Made by a program: the position numbers and the translations under genes. Of a stretch of 64,000 nucleotides of DNA, positions 1 to 8,809 are shown piece after piece (within the stretch, counting starts at the first letter, position 1; each line of letters opens with the position of its first letter). Source of the DNA: JAAFHB01 sp942493325 (GTDB lineage: Bacteria; Bacteroidota; Bacteroidia; Bacteroidales; Prolixibacteraceae). Below the pieces are notes generated by a model, which saw nothing but the letters and a program-made list of their open reading frames with translations, had not been told where the DNA came from and ran no database searches. The stretch lies in NCBI GenBank assembly GCA_942493325.1, contig OW818689.1:3100001-3164000 (forward strand), in the 5' to 3' direction.

Positions 1-1160
1 TAATCCGCAGCGAGGGTAATTGAATTCTGGTTAGTTTTTGTATTAGGCATCACCCCTTTATTACCCATATTGGTAAGAGATAAACGGAAAGCGCCTTTTT
101 CGTAACTCCCGTTAATATTGACATTGGAAGTGACTGTATTTCCTGTTCGAAGGTAAGCTTTCATCCTGTTCTCCCCGGATGATTTCATCGGACCATTATC
201 CCATTTTTTAGTAGCTGTATTCCAAAAATCACCCGTAAAGGTTCCATCAAGTTTTGGGCCCCATGTATCAGTATTATCATACTGCCACTCATAGGCTCGT
301 TCACCCTGACCAAATATTTGTTGCTCTTCTATAAATTGATAGGGAGTATCGGCTGTTGTAGAAACAGATGCTGAAACACCGATTCCTTTTTTACCCCCTA
401 CTCCGGATTTGGTTGTGATCATAACAACACCGTTACCGCCCTGAGAACCATACAAAGCACCGGCACTACCACCCTTAAGAATGATGATGTTTTCAATATC
501 TTCAGGATTCAATTGCGAAAGGATATTACCAAAATCAACTCCGTTTTTGCTTGTGAAAGTTTGATTTCCTACAGGAATCCCATCAATCACATACAACGGT
601 TGCCCTTTAACCGTAATATTGGCATCACCTGTTGATGGCATGACTGTAGTACCGCGAATATTTACCAGAACGGATGATGTCGGGTCACTGCTTAGGCTGG
701 TCAGGTTAACACCACTCACTTTACCATCAAGTGATTTCATCGCGTTAGTATTTCCTGCTCTAACCAGTTCATCCGATTTAACTTCACTGACTGAATAGGC
801 CAGCGATTTCTTCTCCCTTGAAATGCCCAATGCCGTTACAACTACCTCTTCAACCCCGATAGTTGTTGGTGTCATCGTTACATCAATGGTTGTTCTGCCA
901 TCCACCGGGATTTCACGGACTTCCATTCCTACAAAAGTAAATACAAGCACAGCCTGGGCATTAGGGACTGTAATGTTGTATTTCCCATCGATATCGGCAA
1001 CGACCCCTGTTGTCGTTCCTTTGATCACGATCGTAGTCCCGGGAAGAAATTCACCTGCCGAACTCTTCACAACACCACTCACATTAAGCTGGGCAAATGT
1101 GTTACTTGCAAAAAGAAAACACATCGCCAGCAGGAGCATCTGAAAGATTTTTCTTTTCAT
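1..1160 (-). CDS. SusC/RagA-type TonB-linked outer membrane receptor, partial (N-terminal part)
   Basis: The frame starts with ATG at 1160 and stays open to the left edge, giving about 386 residues; the C-terminal barrel lies outside the window. Residues 1-24 form a signal peptide ending in NTFAQ. A CarboxypepD_reg-like domain follows (about 26-105, with the typical GTTTGVVADIDGKYNI stretch), then the SusC hallmark EEVVVTALGI and a TonB plug carrying PLYVIDGIPVG and SAGALYGSQGGNGVVMITTK. Family members pair with a SusD lipoprotein and import oligosaccharides or peptides across the outer membrane with TonB energy. The partner SusD would be expected further left. It is divergent from the receptor at 1705. 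The substrate cannot be told. Confidence 0.93.
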   Translation of the reverse strand, partial: MKRKIFQMLLLAMCFLFASNTFAQLNVSGVVKSSAGEFLPGTTIVIKGTTTGVVADIDGKYNITVPNAQAVLVFTFVGMEVREIPVDGRTTIDVTMTPTTIGVEEVVVTALGISREKKSLAYSVSEVKSDELVRAGNTNAMKSLDGKVSGVNLTSLSSDPTSSVLVNIRGTTVMPSTGDANITVKGQPLYVIDGIPVGNQTFTSKNGVDFGNILSQLNPEDIENIIILKGGSAGALYGSQGGNGVVMITTKSGVGGKKGIGVSASVSTTADTPYQFIEEQQIFGQGERAYEWQYDNTDTWGPKLDGTFTGDFWNTATKKWDNGPMKSSGENRMKAYLRTGNTVTSNVNINGSYEKGAFRLSLTNMGNKGVMPNTKTNQNSITLAAD

Positions 1161-1704
1161 AGTTAAATTATTTAATTATTAATTTTATTCATATCTAAAC
1201 CGCCATTTCAAATCATTTATGGGGTCATTCCATCGCCAACAAAGGTTTTAAATTAAAAGGTGCGACTCTTATGGTATTTTAATCAGTTTGCATCATATAT
1301 TAACATTTTACATCAAATATTAACCTTCAGGATTTTGCTAAACCGATTTATTGATTAATAATAGTTAATATATGGTTACATTTGTGTTAAAATATCCTAA
1401 TTTCCGGATAACAATAACCGGTCCCTAAATGTTCAAAAACAGATACATGTTCGTCAATATTCAATGTTTGATTTTCGGTCTGACAAAATCGTAATTTTAC
1501 TATCATAATTATTCCTGCCTGAAATTGAGCGTATTAATGAATTAAAACAATAATTATTTACTGCAAATCATATTATTAAGTCTGAAATAACGGTGAAACG
1601 GATGTTGTCGCCGTACACTTCACCATGAACTCTTCCAACGATTATAAAAGTACAATACCGGATAATTAACAATTTTTACTTATTTCGCTTCCTGATTAAA
1701 TTAA
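1161..1704. other. AT-rich divergent intergenic region
   Basis: This 544-base stretch separates two divergent outer membrane receptor genes and must hold both promoters. No ORF or RNA gene is recognisable. It contains two near-identical 14-base direct repeats (CATCATATATTAAC at 1291-1304 and CATCAAATATTAAC at 1311-1324) whose starts are exactly 20 bases apart, which could be an operator. No full TAnnTTTG box was assigned. Confidence 0.5.
1291..1324. promoter_or_regulatory. Pair of 14-base direct repeats, possible operator
   Basis: CATCATATATTAAC and CATCAAATATTAAC differ at one base and are phased 20 bases apart, about two helical turns. They lie 131 bases upstream of the SusC start at 1160 and about 380 bases upstream of the receptor at 1705. 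Direct repeats with this phasing often bind tandem dimers of a regulator. That function is inference; AT-rich sequence can produce such repeats by chance. Confidence 0.3.
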
Positions 1705-3735
1705 ATGTTTATGTCAAGGTATATACCTCTGTTTTTTATTCTGACAATTGCCTTCCAGGTTATGGGCCAAAAGGATACGACATCGGTCATATCACTCCGC
1801 GAAGTAGTTATAACCACACAACGAAAACCTCAGGAGGCAACCTATGTCCCCTACAGTGTTAATTCAATGACGCGGAAAACGATGGATGATCTGAATCCGC
1901 GCACGACACCCGAAGCATTGATGAATATGAACGGGGTATTTGTACAAAAAACCAATCACGGCGGCGGATCTCCTTTTATCAGAGGATTGACCGGAAATCA
2001 GACCTTACTTCTAATCGACGGCATCAGGCTGAATAATTCAATTTACAGGTACGGACCCAATCAGTATCTGAACACGATCGATGCTTTTTCTATAGATAAA
2101 ATTGAGGTAGCCAAGGGAACTGGTTCGGTACAGTACGGGACTGATGCAATCGGCGGAGTGCTCCAGATATTCACAAAGGAACCTTTACTAAGCCAGGGCA
2201 GGTCTTCCCTGCACGGCAAGGTGATTGGCAATTTCATGACGGGCGGTATGGAGAAATCGACCCGCGGTGAACTTGAATACAGCTCCCCTGGACTCGCCGC
2301 AATAATCGGGGGAACCCTTCGTGATTTCGGCGACATAATCGGGGGTAAAACAACCGGGAAACAAAGTCCGTCAGGTTACACGGAAAAAGCTTTTGACGCT
2401 AAAATTACCACCGCGCTGCGAAGCGATATTCAACTTACCTTAGCGAGCCAGTTTCTTCGCCAGCAACATGTTCCGGTCTATCACAAAGTAAGACTCGAGA
2501 ATTACCTGCTTAACGAAATTGATCCGCAGGAGCGTATTTTAAACTATGCCCGGCTTAACATTCAGGGGCGTAATAAACTTTTCGATCAGGTCAGAATCAT
2601 TGCTTCGTGGCAACAAAATACCGAAGGCCGGTACAGCCAAAAAAATGGGAGTGACCTGCTGATCAGAGAAAACGATAAAATAAATACGGTTGGATTTACC
2701 TCCGACATCAGCTCAACACTGAACAGCAGATGGACTGCGAATTCGGGAATTGAAATTTATCACGATAAGGTAGGCAGTACACGAAATGAGATTAGTAACT
2801 CAGGCACAGAAACCTCCGTCTCCAAACGAGGGTTATATCCCGATGATTCCAAAAGGGTCAATTATTCGTTGTACACCTTGCACCATTATAACATTGGCAA
2901 ATGGATTATAGACGGAGGAGTCCGGTTCAATTCATTTAAAATTAATATTAGTGATGTAACGCTGGGGGAGGTGGAAATTTCGCCTGATGCTCTTGTGTTC
3001 AACTGTGCGGTGATGTACAGTATCAATCAGGCCCATCATTTTTATACGACACTCAGCCAGGGATTCCGTGCCCCAAATATTGATGATATGGGGACGCTGG
3101 GAATTGTTGATTTCAGGTACGAGGTTCCTGCCTATGATTTAACTCCCGAGAAGTCGGTGAATATCGAACTGGGCTACAAGTTTAACCTGCGGAAATTTCA
3201 GGGGACATTCGTTGCTTATCGCATGAAACTTAATGATTTAATCACACGGGTTAAGGAAGATGGCGAATTTATCGAAGGCTACCAGGTGTATAAGAAGGAG
3301 AATGTTGACGAAGCTTATATCCGGGGAGTCGAAGCTGCCCTTAGCTGGAAAGCATGGCGCAGACTTGAGTTCAACAGCGGAATTTCATATACCTATGGTC
3401 AAAGTGTGACCGCAAATGAGCCGTTAAGAAGAATTCCGCCATTTAACGGAAGAGTGTCGGGAACATACCGGTTACGGAACTTTTTCAGTACGGCAGAATT
3501 TTTATTCGCCTCGAAACAGGATCGCCTTGCCCGGGGCGATATGAGCGATAATCGTATTCCTGCGGGCGGTACTCCGGGCTGGGAAGTGATAAACTGCTAT
3601 TTAGGATACCAGCTATCTTCTGTAAAATTCAATGTAGGATTGCAGAATATCTTCAACGAGGATTACCGCCTGCACGGATCAGGAATCAATGGTGTTGGGA
3701 GAAGTGCTTCACTGTCAATGAATTACTCATTTTAA
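1705..3735 (+). CDS. TonB-dependent outer membrane receptor, haem/haemoglobin-receptor-like
   Basis: 676 residues with a signal peptide (cleavage after FQVMGQ; the start could also be the ATG at 1711). There is no CarboxypepD_reg domain, unlike SusC. The plug begins near LREVVITTQRK and contains GGGSPFIRGLTGNQTLLLID and EVAKGTGSVQYGTDAIGG, the arrangement seen in the haemoglobin/transferrin/lactoferrin receptor group. The barrel fills residues 160-676 and ends in YSF with a terminal Phe. Just before it, RLHGSGINGVGRS matches the family's C-terminal signature. The likely role is uptake of haem, a siderophore or another metal complex. Ligand-binding histidines were not assigned, so the substrate is uncertain. 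It stands alone, and no haem gene is next to it. Confidence 0.85.
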   Translation: MFMSRYIPLFFILTIAFQVMGQKDTTSVISLREVVITTQRKPQEATYVPYSVNSMTRKTMDDLNPRTTPEALMNMNGVFVQKTNHGGGSPFIRGLTGNQTLLLIDGIRLNNSIYRYGPNQYLNTIDAFSIDKIEVAKGTGSVQYGTDAIGGVLQIFTKEPLLSQGRSSLHGKVIGNFMTGGMEKSTRGELEYSSPGLAAIIGGTLRDFGDIIGGKTTGKQSPSGYTEKAFDAKITTALRSDIQLTLASQFLRQQHVPVYHKVRLENYLLNEIDPQERILNYARLNIQGRNKLFDQVRIIASWQQNTEGRYSQKNGSDLLIRENDKINTVGFTSDISSTLNSRWTANSGIEIYHDKVGSTRNEISNSGTETSVSKRGLYPDDSKRVNYSLYTLHHYNIGKWIIDGGVRFNSFKINISDVTLGEVEISPDALVFNCAVMYSINQAHHFYTTLSQGFRAPNIDDMGTLGIVDFRYEVPAYDLTPEKSVNIELGYKFNLRKFQGTFVAYRMKLNDLITRVKEDGEFIEGYQVYKKENVDEAYIRGVEAALSWKAWRRLEFNSGISYTYGQSVTANEPLRRIPPFNGRVSGTYRLRNFFSTAEFLFASKQDRLARGDMSDNRIPAGGTPGWEVINCYLGYQLSSVKFNVGLQNIFNEDYRLHGSGINGVGRSASLSMNYSF

Positions 3736-3820
3736 TATTTAATCTCTCCGGGATTAATTTGCTCACTTTCTCATCTTCTCAATTCTCATTCTCGCCGTAT
3801 CTCCAGATCGACCCTGGAAT

Positions 3821-3994
3821 TTGCGGCGCATAGGACGTATGATTTTCAATTAAGGAAGTAGTTGCGCCGCATTTTTTGTTGATCGTCCTGACCCTGGGTG
3901 GCGCGATCCCGAATAATGTTAGAGCCATCAATAATTTGTAGAATCCGGAATCGCTTACCCGGGGCTACAATATGCTACATCCCTACGGGATTGA
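3821..3994 (-). repeat. Dispersed intergenic repeat, copy A (inverted relative to copy B at 57143)
   Basis: The reverse complement of this stretch aligns end to end with 57143-57314. Shared blocks in order include CAATCCCG-AGGGAT, CCCCGGGTAAGC, ATTCCGGAT, GCGCCACCC, GGACGATCAAC, TGCGGCGCAACTAC, TAATTGAAAATCAT and ATGCGCCGCAA. One end carries an internal inverted pair (TGCGGCGCA at 3822-3830 and TGCGCCGCA at 3863-3871) able to form a hairpin. It has no coding potential. The most likely reading is a MITE/REP-like element with many genomic copies, but only two copies can be seen here. Confidence 0.8.
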
Positions 3995-4096
3995 ATAAGA
4001 GCATTGTACGTTTCAGATTATCGACTTTTCATTGCGCTTTTTGCGGTCTTTGCGTGACATTTTGGATGCACCCTAATAAAGAGACAAACCCTTATG

Positions 4097-4116
4097 TGAC
4101 GCACGGCCGTGCGTCA
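4097..4116. repeat. Perfect 20-base palindrome, REP-like
   Basis: TGACGCACGGCCGTGCGTCA equals its own reverse complement. The same 18-base core (GACGCACGGCCGTGCGTC) is at the centre of the 30-base palindrome at 56895-56924. In both places the palindrome lies on the same side of the dispersed repeat (copy A or B), suggesting a composite repetitive element. It could fold into a cruciform or RNA hairpin. Confidence 0.8.
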
Positions 4117-4280
4117 TACAACAATAACGCATCTCTGCAACAATAAGGCGTAACCTTTATGCACCTTTGGGTCTTGGTGACTTCGTGGCCTTGCTTCGTG
4201 AACAATTTATTAAACACGTACGTTTAGTTTTATTGAAAGGCATTACAGAATTGGTTAATCGTACCTAATCCGAGACATCA

Positions 4281-5006
4281 ATGGACGAAACTACCCAGGA
4301 TATTGCATCAAAGGTCCCAGGAAAACCTGAAAAATCGCGGCATGAACTCAACCAGCTTTTCGCGTGGCAGAATAAATTGCTGCCCTGGCTGGTTATAATG
4401 CCAACCATCCTGATCCTGTTGTTTATTTACCTTGCAACCAGACAGATGCAACGGTTTAACGCAGTAATCGATGCAAAAGAGGAATCGGTTATTGATAAAC
4501 TTATACCCGCTAGTTCTGATTCGGCACTAAACCTAAGACTTAAAGGAAATCTCGAATACATCCGGTGGATAACCCTGGCCCGGATGGAAGAGAAAAGCCT
4601 GGACCGACGCTACAGCCAGGGCGGATTACTGCTGGTTTCGCGCATCTTTACAAAATACCTGGGCTTCTTCACGGGAATGATACTCGCCATTGTTGGCGCA
4701 GTTTTTATTATCGGGAAATTGCAGGAGAGCACCGCTGATATTGAGGGATCGATCAGCGAACAAATGAAACTGAAAATTATATCGTCATCGCCCGGAATTA
4801 TTTTCGGAGTGCTCGGTACGGTGCTTATGCTATCCACAATTCTTCAGCATGCGGAGATATCGGTCGTGGATCAGCCATTATTCTTAAACCCGGCAAATGT
4901 ATATGTAAATTCTGCAAATGCAGTTGTCATAGATTCATTGGCAAAGCCTGTCTACCAGATTAATCCGGAAGACCTGGAAGGACTTGAAGAAAATAATGAT
5001 CAATAG
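4281..5006 (+). CDS. Three-helix membrane protein of unknown function, partner of a peptidase-pYEATS protein
   Basis: 241 residues, not recognised as a named family. Hydrophobic segments lie at about 36-53 (LLPWLVIMPTILILLFIYLA), 127-147 (LGFFTGMILAIVGAVFIIGK) and 169-190 (SSPGIIFGVLGTVLMLSTIL). A charged, soluble-looking stretch (about 55-120) connects helices 1 and 2, and the tail is acidic (NPEDLEGLEENNDQ). There is no signal peptide, so the N-terminus is probably an inner-membrane protein's cytoplasmic end. The next gene starts two bases after the stop, so the two are almost certainly co-transcribed and probably act together at the envelope. Function is unknown. Confidence 0.8.
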   Translation: MDETTQDIASKVPGKPEKSRHELNQLFAWQNKLLPWLVIMPTILILLFIYLATRQMQRFNAVIDAKEESVIDKLIPASSDSALNLRLKGNLEYIRWITLARMEEKSLDRRYSQGGLLLVSRIFTKYLGFFTGMILAIVGAVFIIGKLQESTADIEGSISEQMKLKIISSSPGIIFGVLGTVLMLSTILQHAEISVVDQPLFLNPANVYVNSANAVVIDSLAKPVYQINPEDLEGLEENNDQ

Positions 5007-5008
5007 CT

Positions 5009-6934
5009 ATGAAAATACAGTTGGTGTTAATAGGCACGCTGTTGAGTATTATAGGCAGTGCCCAGATAAAAATTGACAAGCAGCATTTTGTCAACTTGCT
5101 TTCACAGGGAAGATATGGGGATGTTTTCCGTGAAGCACAGGAAATTCGCAAGAAAGAATACGGGAAATGCCTGATGATCGACTTTTTTATTGCCCAGGCA
5201 TTATGCGGTGACGGACACCACAGGGAGGCAGCAATCAAATACGCCAGTATCCTGAAAAACTACAAGCTGAGTGATGCCAACCGGAATTTTATCACCAACG
5301 AAATGAAAATGTGCAGGCCCGGTGATGCCAGGATTCCCGTCAAAACGATCAACATGAATATCCGTGATTTCAGTAATATCATGGCCATGAATTTACCTGA
5401 AGCCGCGGTAAGGGGTAAAATGGGGATGATTGCCAACTGCAGGATGAATCCGCAGGAATTGACTTATACCCGGGCGATAAGTACAGAAGAGCTGGAATCG
5501 AGATTATTTGCTTTAGATAAAGGTGCCGATGCAATCAATAAATATAAATCCATACTCAACAGCAATTATCACATTGGTGTGTCGGGTCGTTTTCTCCTGA
5601 TCACCTATGGCAATACCATTCTTAATAGTGAGCAGCTGGCTCAGACAAGCAAAAGACTCGAAGATGCCTACAACTTTTTTATCACTTACTATAACCTGCG
5701 TCCGCCGGATAAATTACTCACGGTATATTTATTACCCGACAAATACACATTCCGGCAAACGGCCTTACTCGTACATGGCGTAAAAGTACCGGATGCCAAT
5801 ATTGGCTACTCGAACATCAGCGACCTGAGCCTTGTAGGGGTCAGTGACGTTACGCGGATCGGAACACTTTGTCATGAGATGTTTCATTTAATGGTGCGCA
5901 CTGATGTTGGTGATGTACCACCCTGGATGGACGAAGGAATTGCCTGTATTTATGAGACCAGTAAATGGTCAGGAAACGAATTAATGGGCGATGTCATCAA
6001 CTGGCGCACTGATGTTCTGGGAGTTGCAAGCTATGAAATGCGGGATAAGATTCCCAATTTGCGGGAATTCATTGGATACAACTGGCATCAGTTTGATGGT
6101 TTTGAAGCCAATGATCTTTGCAAGGCATCGATAAATTATGCATATGGCAAACACCTGATGCTTTACATGCAGGAGCAGGGGAAGCTTAAAGCGTTACTCT
6201 CGGCTGTGAAAAACAGGATAGAGATCACCGAAGATTCGGACACTCTTTTTCAGACAGATGCAGATCTGTTCGAACTGACTCTAAACAATGAGATTGATAC
6301 CATAGAAAAACAATTTAATCAATGGATGGACCGAAAATACGGAATAAGACTCGGTCCATTCCAGCCATCACCGCCATCGGTGAGCCCAACCACAAACAGG
6401 CAGGATCCGGTCCCAAATGACCTGCCAAATGTTGTTCTTCCCAAAAAAGACAGGCAAAATGAGATGCAGCAGATTACAGTTCCGGATTCAGGCAATATAA
6501 ATCAGCAGATTATGCAGCAGCAATATCCGAATCAGATGGTGCAACAATCACCGGTTAATGATACCTGGCTGAATGCACCAATTGCGCCACCGACGCTTGA
6601 GGCAGTGTATGACGCCAATGCTGTGGCAGATGCATTAATCGTTCATGTCAAAAAAGATTTTAATGACAAAATGGGAGAGACAATTTCCTATCAATACTAC
6701 ATTGAGGGTGACGGTAAAATGCTTGACAATATCGAAGAGGTTTATTATCAACGAAACCATAAAACCTTTTCTGAATTTAAAGATAAGTCCTTCCGGAAAT
6801 CCGCAACCCGTGTAAATAATTTTTCGTTTGAAGGCTATCAATGGGGATCCGTTGAAACGGTGTACGTGTACGTGGTCATGAAAGACAAAACGAAATCAGA
6901 AGTTATTTTGAAAACAATCGTCTATGACAACTGA
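5009..6934 (+). CDS. Secreted gluzincin-like metallopeptidase with C-terminal pYEATS-like domain
   Basis: 641 residues. A signal peptide (ending IIGSAQ) is followed by a helical, TPR-like N-terminal region (about 20-105). A peptidase-MA-like domain lies at about 190-430, with the zinc motif HEMFH (His289, Glu290, His293) and the downstream PPWMDEGIA motif (Glu309). A Pro/Gln-rich linker spans about 450-525. The last 90 residues, with IEEVYYQRNHKTF, an FSFEGYQWGS stretch and VYVYVVMKDK, match the layout of prokaryotic YEATS domains (V-Y-x(3)-H-x-TF, F-x(4)-WG, KD). The pYEATS call is from pattern memory, not a search. Eukaryotic YEATS domains bind acylated lysine. A prokaryotic domain exported to the envelope must recognise something else. 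It follows the membrane protein at 4281 by two bases. Confidence 0.8.
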   Translation: MKIQLVLIGTLLSIIGSAQIKIDKQHFVNLLSQGRYGDVFREAQEIRKKEYGKCLMIDFFIAQALCGDGHHREAAIKYASILKNYKLSDANRNFITNEMKMCRPGDARIPVKTINMNIRDFSNIMAMNLPEAAVRGKMGMIANCRMNPQELTYTRAISTEELESRLFALDKGADAINKYKSILNSNYHIGVSGRFLLITYGNTILNSEQLAQTSKRLEDAYNFFITYYNLRPPDKLLTVYLLPDKYTFRQTALLVHGVKVPDANIGYSNISDLSLVGVSDVTRIGTLCHEMFHLMVRTDVGDVPPWMDEGIACIYETSKWSGNELMGDVINWRTDVLGVASYEMRDKIPNLREFIGYNWHQFDGFEANDLCKASINYAYGKHLMLYMQEQGKLKALLSAVKNRIEITEDSDTLFQTDADLFELTLNNEIDTIEKQFNQWMDRKYGIRLGPFQPSPPSVSPTTNRQDPVPNDLPNVVLPKKDRQNEMQQITVPDSGNINQQIMQQQYPNQMVQQSPVNDTWLNAPIAPPTLEAVYDANAVADALIVHVKKDFNDKMGETISYQYYIEGDGKMLDNIEEVYYQRNHKTFSEFKDKSFRKSATRVNNFSFEGYQWGSVETVYVYVVMKDKTKSEVILKTIVYDN

Positions 6935-7093
6935 TCCCTGTTGTAAAAAATTACGGTCGATTTTTGTAACATATTTGTTTTTGATTACGTTATTATTTTT
7001 CAAATCCCAATAGGGGATTATCCGGAGTAATATAATTTGAGGTATTTACTCTTAATTCAAGCAGGTAATGATCACAAACTTTAAAGCAAAATT

Positions 7094-7927
7094 ATGAAAT
7101 ACTTAATTACACTTTTCGTTTTGCTGTGCTGGGCATGTGCAAAACCAGACGTTGAATCCGACAAGAAATTAATCACTCAACTCATTGAAGACGAAACCCA
7201 TTACGCAGCTGCGGCTGATACCTTAAAATGGGCAGATTCCTGGCTCAAAACCGATGAAGCCCGGTTTGTATATGTTGCTGATGATGGGGTCCATGATTAC
7301 AAAGGATGGGACAGCCTCAAAGATTTTTTAAAAGACGCAAAACCCTTTGAATTAAAACTTAAGCGCGACAACTACAACATAATTATCGACAACGATGTAG
7401 CGTTTGCAAGCTTCGATCAGCAGGACAATTGGGGTGGAATAGACGGAGGCATAAAAAAGGAAACAAGAATACTTAAAAAGGTTGATGGTAAGTGGAAGAT
7501 TGCTGAAGTTAACGTAATAAATGTTTCTGCATTTGAAAAGAAAGCCACCGGTTCGTTTCATATCGCCAAAGAAAAAATTGCTGTTGATCCAGAGAGTTCG
7601 TTTCGCAACCAGTCAGGATTGGGCGGAATGACAGTCGGTTATATTGAAGCCCCGGCAGGAACCGATTTCTCACCGATGTTTGTGGGCTTACCGAATGACA
7701 TGTGCCCTTCACCACATTGGGGATATATTTTTGAAGGATCCATACGTGTGAAATACCCCGATGGAAAAGAAGAAGTTATAAATGCCGGGGAAGTTTTTTA
7801 TTTGCCGGCTCCTCACACAGGTGTAGTACTAAAGGACCTGAAATTTATTGATTTCAGTCCGGAACCGGAAATGACCCGGTTGATGGACCATGTCGCAAAA
7901 ACCAGGGCAGATCAGAAGCCTAAGTGA
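7094..7927 (+). CDS. Probable lipoprotein with SnoaL/NTF2-like domain fused to a cupin
   Basis: 277 residues. The N-terminus has a hydrophobic leader and a lipobox-like LCWAC with Cys as lipidation site. Residues 22-150 resemble SnoaL/DUF4440-type NTF2 folds: early helix LITQLIEDETHYAAA, then strands ending in KKVDGKWKIAEVNVINVSAF. Residues 160-265 form a cupin-like barrel, with PHWGYIFEGSIRVKYPDG and AGEVFYLPAPHTG supplying candidate metal-binding histidines. The two-domain fusion suggests a small-molecule-binding or isomerase/decarboxylase-like enzyme anchored outside the cytoplasm; the substrate is unknown. It stands alone and ends just before a strong hairpin terminator. Confidence 0.75.
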   Translation: MKYLITLFVLLCWACAKPDVESDKKLITQLIEDETHYAAAADTLKWADSWLKTDEARFVYVADDGVHDYKGWDSLKDFLKDAKPFELKLKRDNYNIIIDNDVAFASFDQQDNWGGIDGGIKKETRILKKVDGKWKIAEVNVINVSAFEKKATGSFHIAKEKIAVDPESSFRNQSGLGGMTVGYIEAPAGTDFSPMFVGLPNDMCPSPHWGYIFEGSIRVKYPDGKEEVINAGEVFYLPAPHTGVVLKDLKFIDFSPEPEMTRLMDHVAKTRADQKPK

Positions 7928-7965
7928 ACCACCTACTAAAATTATCGCAAAGCTATTGATAATAA

Positions 7966-8003
7966 ATCATTAAGGATTCAGAAATGCCTGAATCCTTAAT
8001 GAT
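7966..8003. terminator. Bidirectional hairpin terminator between convergent genes
   Basis: The arms ATCATTAAGGATTCAG (7966-7981) and CTGAATCCTTAATGAT (7988-8003) are perfectly complementary over 16 bases, with a six-base loop AAATGC. It sits between the convergent ends of the cupin gene (7927) and glpF (8035). There is no long T run on either side, so it may stop polymerase by stem strength or protect the 3' ends of mRNA. Confidence 0.7.
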
Positions 8004-8034
8004 AATTGTGTATCCGGGGTTTCCAGACTAATTT

Positions 8035-8742
8035 TCAAATAAACAATTCGAATACTGCGGCCGCGAGTGCTGCCCCGAGCATAGGGCCGACTATCGGGAC
8101 CCAGCAATAACTCCAGTCACTATTGCGTTTAAATGGAATGGGCAGCAGGTAATGGATGATCCGGGGTCCAAGGTCACGTGCAGGATTTATGGCATAACCG
8201 GTTGGACCTCCCAACGAAAGACCAAGACCAAGCACTACGATAGCAACAGGCAATGCATTTATTGACCCAAGGCCAACCGCAGGTTCTGCCATGTAAAGTA
8301 CAGCCAGTGCAAGAACAAATGTTCCGATTGCTTCAGTGATGACATTATAGAAATAGCTCCTGATGTTTGGTGATGTACAGAAAATAGCCAGTTTCGAATC
8401 ACCATCTTCGGTGGCATCAAAATGTTTCTTGTACGCAAGCCATACGAGAAACGCACCAAACATGGCACCAAGTAACTGTGCACTGATGTAAACCGGCACT
8501 AGTGCCGGAGAAAATTTATGTACAAGAGTAAGAGCGAGGGTAACCGCAGGATTCAGATGGGCGCCGCTATATGGCGCGGCAATCGACACACCTGTAAAAA
8601 CTCCCGCTGCCCATCCAAATGTGATTACAATCCAACCGCTTGCATTTCCTTTTGTTTTATTGAGAAGAACATTCGCGACAACTCCGCCGCCAAAAACAAT
8701 TATCATGGCTGTTCCGAAAAATTCAGCAAAAAAAGCATTCAT
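8035..8742 (-). CDS. glpF: Glycerol uptake facilitator (aquaglyceroporin)
   Basis: 235 residues, six helices plus two re-entrant loops, the normal MIP size. The two pore motifs are NPA in AHLNPAVTLAL and in INPARDLGPR. The Asp after the second motif (NPARD) is the mark of glycerol-conducting channels as opposed to strict water channels. It lets glycerol diffuse through the inner membrane, where GlpK traps it. It is the last gene of glpD-glpK-glpF. The gap to glpK is 195 bases and is filled by a tandem/inverted repeat, which may lower or uncouple glpF expression. Confidence 0.95.
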   Translation of the reverse strand: MNAFFAEFFGTAMIIVFGGGVVANVLLNKTKGNASGWIVITFGWAAGVFTGVSIAAPYSGAHLNPAVTLALTLVHKFSPALVPVYISAQLLGAMFGAFLVWLAYKKHFDATEDGDSKLAIFCTSPNIRSYFYNVITEAIGTFVLALAVLYMAEPAVGLGSINALPVAIVVLGLGLSLGGPTGYAINPARDLGPRIIHYLLPIPFKRNSDWSYCWVPIVGPMLGAALAAAVFELFI

Positions 8743-8809
8743 AGTTTAATTAGTTAATTGATCAGGTTATTATATTTAAGGCCTCTAAGTTGCTAAGAGT
8801 AAAATAAAG

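Larger units (their letters stand above)
3736..4280. other. Repeat-rich intergenic region without genes
   Basis: 545 bases between the receptor and the membrane-protein gene. It holds a 174-base dispersed repeat (3821-3994), a perfect 20-base palindrome (4097-4116), and phrases such as TTTGCGGTCTTTGCGTGAC (from 4040) and GGTGACTTCGTGGCC (from 4171) that have the look of low-complexity repetitive intergenic sequence. A short open frame at 3898-4146 runs through these repeats and is not believed to be a gene. Confidence 0.6.

Noticed and set aside
3898..4146. 82-codon open frame on the plus strand in the intergenic region
   Set aside because: It runs through the dispersed repeat copy A and the palindrome. 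The similar frame at 56971-57180 runs through copy B. Both reflect repeat sequence rather than protein selection.
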